NCBI RefSeq assembly: GCF_001617365.1
Contig: NZ_LVJR01000014.1
Location: 1-64,000 of the forward strand
DNA from: Rhodanobacter sp. FW104-R8
GTDB taxonomy: Bacteria > Pseudomonadota > Gammaproteobacteria > Xanthomonadales > Rhodanobacteraceae
Direction of reading: 5' to 3'
DNA length: 64,000 bases
The position numbers were made by a program, and so were the translations under genes. The stretch's first letter is position 1. Each line of letters opens with the position of its first letter. Below the pieces are notes generated by a model. That model had not been told where the DNA came from and ran no database searches. It worked only from the letters and a program-made list of their open reading frames with translations. This document shows positions 53,697-62,615 of the stretch, one piece after another.

Positions 53697-55547
53697 TCAG
53701 CGCGCGGCGGGGCTGTAGCGCAGGGTCAGGAACGCGCTGCGACCGGGCTGGTTGAAGTACCACACGGTCTCGTAGTGGTGGTCGAACACGTTGGCCAGGC
53801 GCGCCTCCACCTGCCAGTCCGGCGCGAAATGCCAGCTGGCGCGCAGGTCGGTGGTGGCATAGCCGCCGAGCCGGTGCCGGTTGGCCGCGTCGTCGAAGCC
53901 GTGCGCGGCGGCGAAGACGGTGGCGCCGACGCCGAAGGGGCCGAAGCGGCGGTCCAGGTCCACCCGTGCGGTGCGCTCGCGCCGGCGCGGCAACACCTTG
54001 CCGTCGTTCGCGCCGCCGTCCTCGTTGCGCGGCTGCAGCCAGGTCAGGTAACCCTGCAGCTGCCAGCCGGCGAGGTTGGCGCCGAGCTGGCCTTCCACGC
54101 CGCGGATGCGCGCCTTGCTGATGTTGGACGGGTAGTAGTTGGCGTCCAGCGCGATCAGCTGGCTGATGCGGGTCTGGTAGGCGTTCACCGCCCAGTTCCA
54201 GCCGGTCAGCTGCTGGCTCAGGCCCAGCTCGGCGCTGCGCGACTTCTCCGGCTTCAGGTTCGGGTTGCCGCTGCCGTACGGGTAGTACAGATCGTTGAAG
54301 GTCGGCGCGTGGAACGCGCTGCCGTAGCTGGCGGACAGCTTCAGGCCGTCATCGAAGTGATAGCCCCACGCCGCCGCGCCGGTGTTGTGGTTGCCGAACT
54401 GGCTGTTGTGGTCGCGCCGCGCCGACAGTGCCACTTCGTTGCGGCCGAACGTGCCCTGGTACTGCGCGTAGCTGCCGGTGTCGCTGCGGTGGCTGGCGAG
54501 GAAGCCGGTATCGCTGTCGATGTGCTCGCCCTGCCAGTCGACGCCGAGCGTGAGCAGCTGGTTGCCGGCCAGGCTGATGTCGTTCTGCCACGACGCCTGG
54601 TTGCGCCGCGAATAGATGTAGCCGACGAAGGCCTGGTTCTCGTAGTTGTCGTAGCGGTCCAGGTTCTGGCCCACGCTCAGCGTGGTCTTCCAGGCCTGCA
54701 GCGGGTTGAAGCTGAGGTGGCTGCCGGCGACCTGCTGCACGGTGCGGCTGCGGTTCTGGTAGCTGCCGTCGTAATGGATCTCGCCCAGGTTGCGCAGCCA
54801 GGTGCCGCCCAGCTCTGCGCCGTTGTCCCAGCGGTAGCCGGCGTTCGCGCTGAGGTTCTTGTTGCGGTAGCCGTCCCGGTCCGGCTCGTCGGTATAGCAG
54901 CCGGCGAACGCCTCGGCGGCGCCGATGCGGCAGGCGTTGATGCCGCGGGTGTGGAGCGCGCCCACACCGAGGTTGTACCAGGCATGCTGGTCGCCGCCGG
55001 ACAGGCCGAACTGCCCGCTCAGCAGCTTGTTGCTGCCGGTGGTGACGCTGAACGAGGGTTGCAGGCCGCCATCGTGCGAGCCGCGACGGGTGAAGATCTG
55101 GATCACGCCGCCGATCGCGTCGGCGCCGTACAGGCTCGAACGCGGGCCGCGCACGATCTCGATCCGCTCGATCTGCTCCACCGGGATCTGCTCGAACGCC
55201 GCCAGCCCGGCGCTGACCGAGCCCACCCGCACGCCGTCGACCAGCAGCAAGGTATGGGTGGAGTTGGTGCCGCGCAGGAACAGCGAGGTCTGCTCGCCGA
55301 GGCCGCCGGTCTGGGCGAACGTCACCCCCGGCAGGCCGGTCATCAGGTCGGACACCGAAACCGGCTGCAGCCGCTCGATGTCGGCACGGGTGAGCACGGT
55401 CACCGAGGATAGCGCATCGTCGGCGGTGATCGCGGTGCGCGTGGCGGTGACGATCACCGGGGCCAGCGGCGCCGCCTCGTTCTGGTCGGCCGCCTGGGCA
55501 GCCATCGTGCAGCTGAGCAGGGCCGCTGCCAGCAGGGTCTTCTTCAT
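53697..55547 (-). CDS. btuB: BtuB-type vitamin B12 TonB-dependent receptor
   Basis: A 616-residue outer-membrane cobalamin receptor, matching BtuB in length. It has a signal peptide (residues 1-19), the TonB box PVIVTATRT (about 30-38), and a plug with VTVLTRADIERLQPVSVSDL, SLFLRGTNSTHTLLLVDGVR and RIEIVRGPRSSLYGADAIGG, the BtuB-type L-V-D-G-V-R and R-G-P-R-S-S-L-Y-G-x-x-A-I-G-G signatures. The barrel ends in SAFLTLRYSPAAR with the penultimate aromatic strand. A cobalamin riboswitch lies upstream on the same strand, which confirms the assignment and implies repression when B12 is plentiful. No btuCDF genes are in the window. Confidence 0.95.
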   Translation of the reverse strand: MKKTLLAAALLSCTMAAQAADQNEAAPLAPVIVTATRTAITADDALSSVTVLTRADIERLQPVSVSDLMTGLPGVTFAQTGGLGEQTSLFLRGTNSTHTLLLVDGVRVGSVSAGLAAFEQIPVEQIERIEIVRGPRSSLYGADAIGGVIQIFTRRGSHDGGLQPSFSVTTGSNKLLSGQFGLSGGDQHAWYNLGVGALHTRGINACRIGAAEAFAGCYTDEPDRDGYRNKNLSANAGYRWDNGAELGGTWLRNLGEIHYDGSYQNRSRTVQQVAGSHLSFNPLQAWKTTLSVGQNLDRYDNYENQAFVGYIYSRRNQASWQNDISLAGNQLLTLGVDWQGEHIDSDTGFLASHRSDTGSYAQYQGTFGRNEVALSARRDHNSQFGNHNTGAAAWGYHFDDGLKLSASYGSAFHAPTFNDLYYPYGSGNPNLKPEKSRSAELGLSQQLTGWNWAVNAYQTRISQLIALDANYYPSNISKARIRGVEGQLGANLAGWQLQGYLTWLQPRNEDGGANDGKVLPRRRERTARVDLDRRFGPFGVGATVFAAAHGFDDAANRHRLGGYATTDLRASWHFAPDWQVEARLANVFDHHYETVWYFNQPGRSAFLTLRYSPAAR

Positions 55548-55689
55548 ATCCGTTCCTCTCTGTACCGCGCACCCGCGCGCGGCTCACGTGTTCGATGAGA
55601 TGGCGGCGGATGCGGAGGGAAGACGGAACGACGGGCAGGCAGGATCGACCGACACGTGGTTCGGCCTCGCCCACCGCGAGCCACCAGGA

Positions 55690-55900
55690 ATCGTTCGGGC
55701 CGGTCTCCGGGCTGGCGAGTGGCCTGCGGCGATCCGCAGGCCGCGAGCGGCGCCTTCCCGTGCATCGCACAGTGGCATTCGCCGTTCGTGGATCTCGCTT
55801 ACCGTTGCGGGGGCAGCGCCGGCCTTGCAGTGCGTAGCGCACAGCGCACCGGCTTCCCGTTTCATCCCGTGAGCGTAACGCCGCCGGGACACCTGAACCG
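55690..55900 (-). ncRNA. Cobalamin (AdoCbl) riboswitch of btuB
   Basis: On the minus strand the conserved blocks follow in order: GGGAAGCCGGTGCGC, CTGCCCCCGCAACGGTAAGC (plus-strand 55798-55816 region), CCACTGTGC, CGGGAAGGCGCC and the B12 box GCCAGCCCGGAGACCGGCC (55698-55716). The element ends about 145 bp before the btuB ATG, leaving room for an expression platform. Confidence 0.95.
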
Positions 55901-55959
55901 CGCAACTCTAGCGCCGGGATGCCACTCGCGCAATCGGGGCGCCGCGTTAAGGGTTCGTC

Positions 55960-56142
55960 CCCCGACTTGATTCCACAACTTCAAATTATCGTCTTTATTA
56001 CACGATTGCCGAGCAAAGCGCAGGATCTTGTAATTGAAATCGCAATTTATTGCTGATTATGTGGTCATCCATCGTAATTATTTACTATTAGTAAAAAACC
56101 TATAAACATTTCATTGACGCCGGCGTTTACGCCGCTTTATGT
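55960..56142 (+). promoter_or_regulatory. AT-rich leader and promoter of the Oar-like receptor
   Basis: About 150 bp (55975-56115) is strikingly AT-rich against a GC-rich background, with runs such as TAATTATTTACTATTAGTAAAAAACC. It ends in TTGACG (56114-56119), 17 bp, TTATGT (56137-56142), a plausible sigma-70 promoter. The resulting 5' leader before the ATG at 56308 would be roughly 160 bases, in which I see no riboswitch. Confidence 0.55.
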
Positions 56143-56307
56143 TCGGCGAGCAGGTCGCTGGACACCGCGAATACAAGCTTCGGCACGTGAGGTTGCCTGC
56201 ACGACATCAGTAACCGGCTGCCAGCATGCATCGGATCGCTGTCCGATGGACTGTTCGGGTTACGCCATTTGGCCTGCGGGCTTTCAATCTGGGGAGATAC
56301 GTTGCTT

Positions 56308-59300
56308 ATGAGCCGTTCCAACAAAATCCATAATCCGAACTGGCGCCACACCGCGCTCGCCGTGGCGCTCAGCATGAGCCTCGGCGGTGTCGCCATGGCG
56401 CAGTCCACCTCGGGCTCGATCTTCGGCCAGGCGCCCGTGGCAGCCGGCGAAACCGTGACCGCCAGCAACTCGTCGGGCGTGTCGCGTGAAGTCGCGGTGG
56501 ACAGCGCCGGCCGCTTCTCGCTGAACAACCTGCCGGTAGGGACCTACACCGTCACCCTGAAGAAGGGCGGTACGGTGGTCGGCACCCGCGAAAAGGTGGC
56601 GATCTCCCCCGGCGGCGGTACCTCGGTGACCTTCGAGGCGGCCTCGCAGAACGTCACCCAGCTGGGCACGCTGAGCGTCACCGCCAGCGCGCTGCCGTCC
56701 ATCGACGTCAGCAGCGTCAACTCCAGCACCGTCATCACCGCCGCCGACCTGCGCAAGCTGCCGGTCACCCGCAACGCGGAGTCCATCGCGCTGCTGGCGC
56801 CGGGCACGGTCAAGGGCAGCAGCTTCTTCGGCAACGCGGTCTCCTTCGGCGGCTCCAGCGTGTCCGAGAACGCGTACTACGTGAACGGCTACAACACCGG
56901 CGAACCGTACAAGAACATCGGCGGCTTCCAGCTGCCCTCTACGGCGCCATCGACCAGCAGGAAACCCTGACCGGCGGCTACAGCGCCAAGTACGGCCGTT
57001 CCGACGGCGGCGTGATCAACCAGATCGGCAAGCGCGGCACCAACGAATGGCACTTCGGCGCCCAGGTGGTCTGGCAGCCGCGCTTCCTCGAAGGAACCCC
57101 GGTCAACAACCGTTATGGCAATCCGACCATCCCCGCGTCGATCGCCAACCCCAACAGCCCTGACGGGTTGACTCATTTCCAGCTGGAAGACCCGAAGAAG
57201 CCGGGCACGCTGAACCAGTACCGCGCCGACAACAAGCAGTGGGAGACGATCTACTCGGCCTACGTCGGTGGCCCGCTGATCCAGGACAAGCTGTTCATGT
57301 TCCTGGCGGCAGAGACCGACAAGACGCAGTCCAACAACGTGGAAAGCGCAGCCGCCCAGAAGGTCCAGTACAACCGGGATCAGAACACCAAGTTCTACGG
57401 CAAGCTGGACTGGAACATCACCGACAGCAACATCCTCGAGCTGACGGCGCTGCAAAACCATTCCCGCACCGGCGCAGGGTCGACCTACAAGTTCGACTAC
57501 AACACGCTGAAGTCCGGCGCCTTCGTGACGAAGAACGACGTCACCAAGGACAACGCCCAGTTCTATCTCGGCCACTTCACCAGCTACATCACCGATGCGG
57601 CCACGCTGAGCATCCTGTACGGCAAGGCCAACTTCCAGGATCCGGTGGTCTACGCCAACACCAGCCCGCTGCCCTTCATTTCCCGTCCCTACAACCAGAA
57701 TCCGGCCTTCCTGCCGCCGGGTACGGGGCCAAACGGCATCGTCAACGCCCAGACCAACACCAGCTGGACCTCACCGAAGGCGAGCAACAACACCCATGGC
57801 CTGCGCGTCGACTTCGACTACAAGCTGGGTGACCACGACCTCGCCGTCGGCATCGACAACATGACCTATGCGGCCAGCCACCAGGGCCCGGACCAGACCA
57901 ACCCGTTCAACCCGTCGATCAACTACTACTGGCGCTACTACCCCGGCAACATCGTGCGCAAGCGCGAGATCGGCTGGGCCACCAGCATGCGCATGACCCA
58001 GAAGGCGTACTACCTGCAGGACGACTGGCAGGTGGCATCCAACGTGCTGCTGAACATCGGCGTGCGCAACGACCACTTCACCAACTACAACGACCAGGGC
58101 AAGCCGTTCGTCGACGAGAAGAACCAGTGGGAGCCGCGCATCGGTGCCAGCTGGGACGTGATGGGTGATTCGTCGTTCAAGGTCTACGGCAATGCGGGCC
58201 GCTACTACCTCGCGCTGCCCGACAACGCGGCCGAGCGTGCGGCCAACATCTCCACCTACGAGATCACCAAGTACAGCTACACGGGCATCGACGCGAACGG
58301 CATCCCGACCGGTCTGAAGCAGATTGGCGGCGTCAGCTCGCCGGATGGCGAGTTCGGCCTGCCCAAGAACCCGCAGGAAGTCACCGCGCGCAACCTGAAG
58401 CCGGAATACGTGGATGAGTTCATCCTCGGCTTCGACAAGAAGTTCAACGACAGCTGGACCTACGGCGCCAAGGCGACGTGGCGCGACCTGAAGACCGCGA
58501 TCGACGACGAGTGCTCGCCGGGCCAGATCGCCACCAAGATGACCAGCATGGGCCTGAATCCGGGCGACTACTCGGATTCGCTCTACGGTGCGTCGTACTG
58601 CCGCCTGATCAACCCGGGCCAGACCAACACCATGCTGATCAACAAGAACGGCGGCGGCAGCAGCGTCCTCGTGTCGATGAGCCAGAAGGACTGGGGCTAC
58701 ATCAACGGCGTCAAGCGCAAGATCGGCTCACTGAACCTGTACCTGGAGCATCCGTTCGACGGCAAGTGGATGGGCCGCGTGGACTACACCTTCAGCCGCG
58801 GCTTCGGCAACACCGAGGGCCAGGTGCGTTCCGACTTCGGCCAGTCCGACGTCTCCAAGACCGAAGACTGGGATTCCTGGCAGCTGATGGACGGCCAGGA
58901 CGGCGAGCTGAGCAACATCCGCAAGCACCAGATCCGCTTCCGCGGCGCCTACCAGATCACCCCGGAATGGCTGGTGTCCGGCACGCTGCTGGCGCAGTCG
59001 GGCACGCCGAAGGAGTGCCTGGGCTACTACGGCCCGACCGGTACCGGCGACCCGACCGGCTACAACGGCGGCGGCAGCGGCAACTACCACTGGTGCCACG
59101 GCGTCCGCATCCCGCCGGGCAAGGCCGGCCACACCCCGTGGACCGAGCAGGTCAACCTCGGCCTGCATTACGCGCCGGCGTTCGCCGACCACAAGCTGGG
59201 CTTCAACCTGGACGTCATCAACGCGTTGAACCAGCATAAGGCGGTGCAGACCGACCCAGCCGGCGAAGCGGCCTTCGATGGCGTCAACACCGTGTACATC

Positions 59301-59375
59301 AACAACAGCTACGGCGACGGGATCTTCTGGCAGCCGCCGCGCATGGTGCGTCTGTCGGTGCAGTACGACTACTGA
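56308..59375 (+). pseudogene. Oar-like TonB-dependent receptor interrupted by a frameshift
   Basis: The first part (56308-56970) encodes a signal peptide (MAQS end at about 32), a carboxypeptidase-like regulatory domain (SGVSREVAVDSAGRFSLNNL, VGTYTVTLKKGG) and the start of the plug (TVITAADLRKLPVTRNAESI, VSENAYYVNGYNTGEP). At about 56932-56945 the frame changes: after NIGGFQLP the sequence CTCTACGGCGCC should continue as Y-G-A-I-D-Q-Q-E-T-L-T-G-G-Y-S-A-K-Y-G-R, but that lies in the +1-shifted frame. A 2-bp insertion or a 1-bp deletion explains it. The rest (to 59375) is an intact barrel ending in PPRMVRLSVQYDY. Whole length about 1,020 residues, normal for Oar-like receptors. Real frameshift or sequencing error cannot be told apart here. 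Confidence 0.8.
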
Positions 59376-59403
59376 TAGGCAACATCGGCTGAAACCGGCC
59401 AGG

Positions 59404-59436
59404 AAAAGCCACCGACCGCGAGGTCGGTGGCTTTTT
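59404..59436 (+). terminator. Rho-independent terminator after the Oar-like receptor
   Basis: AAAGCCACCGACC pairs with GGTCGGTGGCTTT around GCGA and ends in a T run, 30 bases after the receptor stop. The hairpin is very stable and its flanking A/T runs would also serve the convergent sulfotransferase gene. Confidence 0.9.
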
Positions 59437-59532
59437 CTTGGAACAGGGAAAACCCGCGGCGGCGTGCATCCCCGCATTCGCGGGTGGCGACGGACGAAGG
59501 GCAGCGGGCGGACGCACGCCCACACCGCCACC

Positions 59533-61146
59533 CTATGCCGCGGAAGCGCTCGTCGTCAGAGCCAGCCGCAGGGGCTCCAGCTGTTGCGCGTAACGGCGCC
59601 ACTGGCCGACGCCGCGCGTATGGATGGACTCGCGCACCTGGGCGCTGCTCGGCGTGGCCACCGGCGCGGGATTGCGTTCGGGTTGCAGGCAGCCCGCCTC
59701 GAACTGCAGGCCGCAATGCCGGAGCACCTCGCGCAGCGTGGTTTCCGGATCGCGAACCAGCGCGGCATAGGAAACATCGAGCATGGCACCGGGCAGGCTG
59801 GCTCTCCAATGGCGCACCAGCCGCTCGTATTGCCCGTAGTAGTGGGCAAGCGCCTGCAGGTCGTAGCTGTAGGCGGAAATATTGCCGAACATCGCCTTGA
59901 AATTGGAAAAGCACGTATCCATCGGCTCGCGGACCATGTGCAGGATCGGCGCATGCGGCAAGGCCCGACGGATGAACGCGACCATCTGTATGTTGGCCGG
60001 CAGCTTGTCGACATAGAACCGGCGTCCCTGCGCACGCCATTGCGTCTGCCTCAGGTAGCGCGCGCCCACTTCCCCGAAGTCGATATCCGGGCTGCGCCGG
60101 ATCGCCCTCAGCAACCCTTGCGCGCGCACCGGCGGAACATCCGCCACCCAGTGCAGCTGACGCCAGAAATCGATGATCTCCCCGGCGGAAACCACGGCCG
60201 AATGACTCGACAGCATGCGGTCGAGCAAGGTGGTGCCCGAACGGGGCATCCCCACGATGAAGATCGGCAGCGGCCCCTCGGGCACCGGGGCTGGCCCCGC
60301 ACTCGCCTTGCCGATCGCCCCGGACGCACCGATGAGCGCGTCGACGACGGCCGTCTCGGCCGCTGCATCGTATGGATTGATCTGGTGCATGAGCGCATTG
60401 CATCGTGCCAGCGCCGGCCACGCATCTTCATGCCGGCCCAGATCGTCCAGCACCTTGAACCGCGCATATTCGAATTCGGCGCGCACGAACTGGTCGTGGG
60501 GATCCTTGCCGTCCTCCGGCAGGCGCCGCAGTTGTTCCTGCACGAAACCGAGAAGATTCGCATCCGGCTTCTGCCTGCGCAGGTTGGCAAGCGTCATCAC
60601 TGCATCGCCGAAGTGCGGCCAGCGCTGCAGGCAGCTCTCCAGCACCCTGCAGGCCTGCTCGATGTCGCCGCTGAACTGCAGCAGCATCGCCTGCAGGTGA
60701 TATTCACCCGGTGAATCGACGCCGGCCGCCATGGCCCTGTCCACCAGCTTCTTCGCCACCGGCACTTCACCGAGGGCAAAGCGCAGGTTTGCCTGCGCGA
60801 TCAGCAACTCGGGTGGCGGTTCGGGCGCCTGCGCAAGGAAATCGAGGCAGGCACGCGCGCCCAGGACTTCCCCCCGTGCCAGCAGGCGCCGCGCCAGTTC
60901 CATGAGTAGCGGGGCATCCCGGGGAAGCCGCTGCAACGCCTGCAGCAGCGGACCGGTCGAGCCGCGCACCTGCCCCTGCATGAACATGACGTCGGACAGC
61001 TCGATGCAGGTGACCGTGTCGTGCGGCACCAACCGGACAAGCGACTCCAGGGCCGTCTGCGCAGCCTCGAACTGTTCGGCCTTGATGTATTCCCGCGCCT
61101 GCTGGCGAAGACGGGCCGCTGCGGTGGAAATACCCTGGGAATTCAT
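59533..61146 (-). CDS. TPR-repeat sulfotransferase
   Basis: A 537-residue two-part protein. Residues about 8-255 form TPR-like helical repeats (for example EYIKAEQFEAAQTALESLVR and MLLQFSGDIEQACRVLESCL). Residues about 293-537 are a PAPS-dependent sulfotransferase, with the 5'-phosphosulfate loop PIFIVGMPRSGTTLLDRML (about 294-312) and the 3'-phosphate motif VREPMDTCFSNFKAMF (405-420). The fold resembles the protein-tyrosine and carbohydrate sulfotransferase class (Sulfotransfer_3). Such fusions often use TPRs to bind a protein substrate. It is convergent with the Oar-like receptor, a pairing often seen in Xanthomonadaceae, so a sulfated surface or secreted substrate is plausible but unproven. 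Confidence 0.85.
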   Translation of the reverse strand: MNSQGISTAAARLRQQAREYIKAEQFEAAQTALESLVRLVPHDTVTCIELSDVMFMQGQVRGSTGPLLQALQRLPRDAPLLMELARRLLARGEVLGARACLDFLAQAPEPPPELLIAQANLRFALGEVPVAKKLVDRAMAAGVDSPGEYHLQAMLLQFSGDIEQACRVLESCLQRWPHFGDAVMTLANLRRQKPDANLLGFVQEQLRRLPEDGKDPHDQFVRAEFEYARFKVLDDLGRHEDAWPALARCNALMHQINPYDAAAETAVVDALIGASGAIGKASAGPAPVPEGPLPIFIVGMPRSGTTLLDRMLSSHSAVVSAGEIIDFWRQLHWVADVPPVRAQGLLRAIRRSPDIDFGEVGARYLRQTQWRAQGRRFYVDKLPANIQMVAFIRRALPHAPILHMVREPMDTCFSNFKAMFGNISAYSYDLQALAHYYGQYERLVRHWRASLPGAMLDVSYAALVRDPETTLREVLRHCGLQFEAGCLQPERNPAPVATPSSAQVRESIHTRGVGQWRRYAQQLEPLRLALTTSASAA

Positions 61147-61362
61147 CTGCCGATGATATCTTGATCGCCGGATACCGTGCGCCGCCCGGAACCGTTTCCA
61201 GGCGCTGCGTTCGCAGTCCTGCTCCAACACGCCGCCGCAGTCACCCTGCCGCCAACACGCTGACTTCCACGCCATGGCGGAGCGCGATTCGGCTTCCGGT
61301 CAGCGGCCTTCCACCTCGAAACGCGCTGGCCGGCCGCGCCACGCCGCGACCGGCTTCCGCGC

Positions 61363-62511
61363 TCAAGGCGCTGCATCGCCCACGCCGCCGATCCAGCTGC
61401 GCTGCACGCGGTATTCGTCGTCCAGCGCCACCAGGTCGGCCCGATAGCCGGGGGCGATGCGGCCGCGGCTTTCGCCGAGGCCGAGGAAATCGGCGGGATA
61501 GGCGCTGGCCATGCGTGCCGCCTCGTCCAGCGGCAGGCCGAGCAGTTGCACGGCGTTGCGCACCGCGGTGGCCATGTCCAGCGCGGAGCCGGCCAGCACG
61601 CCTTGCGCGGTCTGGCAGATGCCGTCCTTCACGGTGATGGTCTCGCCGTTGAGCACGTAGCTCGGATCGGCCGCGCCGACCGGCGGCATCGCGTCGGTGA
61701 CCAGCAGCATCCTGCCGCGCGGCTTGGCGGCGATCGCCACGCGCAGGCTGGCCGGATGCACGTGGTGGCCGTCGACGATGATGCCGCACCAGCTGCCGGC
61801 ATCCTCCAGCGCGGCGCCGACCACGCCCGGTTCGCGGCTGCCGAACGGGGTCATCGCGTTGAACAGGTGGGTGAAGCCGCGCACGCCGGCATCGAGCGCG
61901 GCGCGGGTGGTGGCGTAGTCGGCCGCGGTGTGGCCGGCGCAGACGATCAGCCCCGCGTCCACCAGCGCGCCGATGCCGGCCAGCGGCACCTGGTCCGGCG
62001 CCAGCGTGATCAACCGCACGCCGCGGTGCGGCGCGCACAGCAGCGCCAGCTCGTCGCGGCCCGGCGCGTGGAAATATTTCGCGTCGTGCACGCCCTTGCG
62101 CGCCGGCGCCAGGTACGGACCCTCCAGGTGGATGCCGAGCACGCCGGGCACGCCTTCGGCCAGTGCCTGCTCCACCGCGGCCAGCGCCGCACGCATCACC
62201 TCCACGCGGTCGCTGATCAGCGTAGGCAGGAAGCCGGTGGTGCCGAAGCGCCGGTGCGCCGCGCCGATCCGGCGCAGCGCCTCGACCGTGGGGGCCTCGT
62301 TGAACAGCACGCCGCCGCCGCCGTTGACCTGCACATCGATGAAGCCGGGCAGCAGCATGGCGCCGCGCAGATCGTGCTGCGGCGCTGAGCGCACGCGTGG
62401 ATCGGATGGCGGCAGCAGATCGGCGATGCACCCGCCGTCGAGCAGCACGGCGAGGTCACTGCGCCAACCATCAGGGGTGAGTACGCGGGCGTTGGTGAGC
62501 GAGTGAAGCAT
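61363..62511 (-). CDS. nagA: N-acetylglucosamine-6-phosphate deacetylase NagA
   Basis: A 382-residue amidohydrolase converting GlcNAc-6-P to GlcN-6-P and acetate in the cytoplasm. It shows PGFIDVQVNGGGGVLFNE, the metal-binding LGIHLEGPYLAPARKG with the catalytic-site Glu, VCAGHTAADY, the THLFNAMTPFGSREPGVVG block, GIIVDGHHVHP and LLVTDAMPPVG holding the catalytic Asp. The ATG at 62511 is used; an earlier in-frame start would have to translate the adjacent palindromic repeat. It lies downstream of the SIS-type deaminase and a GntR regulator gene on the same strand, separated from the deaminase by the 73-bp repeat. Confidence 0.95.
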   Translation of the reverse strand: MLHSLTNARVLTPDGWRSDLAVLLDGGCIADLLPPSDPRVRSAPQHDLRGAMLLPGFIDVQVNGGGGVLFNEAPTVEALRRIGAAHRRFGTTGFLPTLISDRVEVMRAALAAVEQALAEGVPGVLGIHLEGPYLAPARKGVHDAKYFHAPGRDELALLCAPHRGVRLITLAPDQVPLAGIGALVDAGLIVCAGHTAADYATTRAALDAGVRGFTHLFNAMTPFGSREPGVVGAALEDAGSWCGIIVDGHHVHPASLRVAIAAKPRGRMLLVTDAMPPVGAADPSYVLNGETITVKDGICQTAQGVLAGSALDMATAVRNAVQLLGLPLDEAARMASAYPADFLGLGESRGRIAPGYRADLVALDDEYRVQRSWIGGVGDAAP

Positions 62512-62538
62512 GACGATGACCCATGGAAGCGATGAACC

Positions 62539-62611
62539 GTAGGAGCGCACCCTGTGCGCGATGCTTTTGCGCAACGTGACGAAGAGCATCGCGCACAGGG
62601 TGCGCTCCTAC
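62539..62611. repeat. GTAGGAGCGCACC palindrome, intergenic copy
   Basis: A perfect 27-bp stem (GTAGGAGCGCACCCTGTGCG onward, ending GATGCT) with a 19-base loop fills the gap between the deaminase stop and nagA. The arms match the in-frame copy inside lhr at 22303-22376. In this operon it would form a very stable mRNA hairpin that could set the nagB:nagA ratio. Confidence 0.92.
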
Positions 62612-62615
62612 ATGA

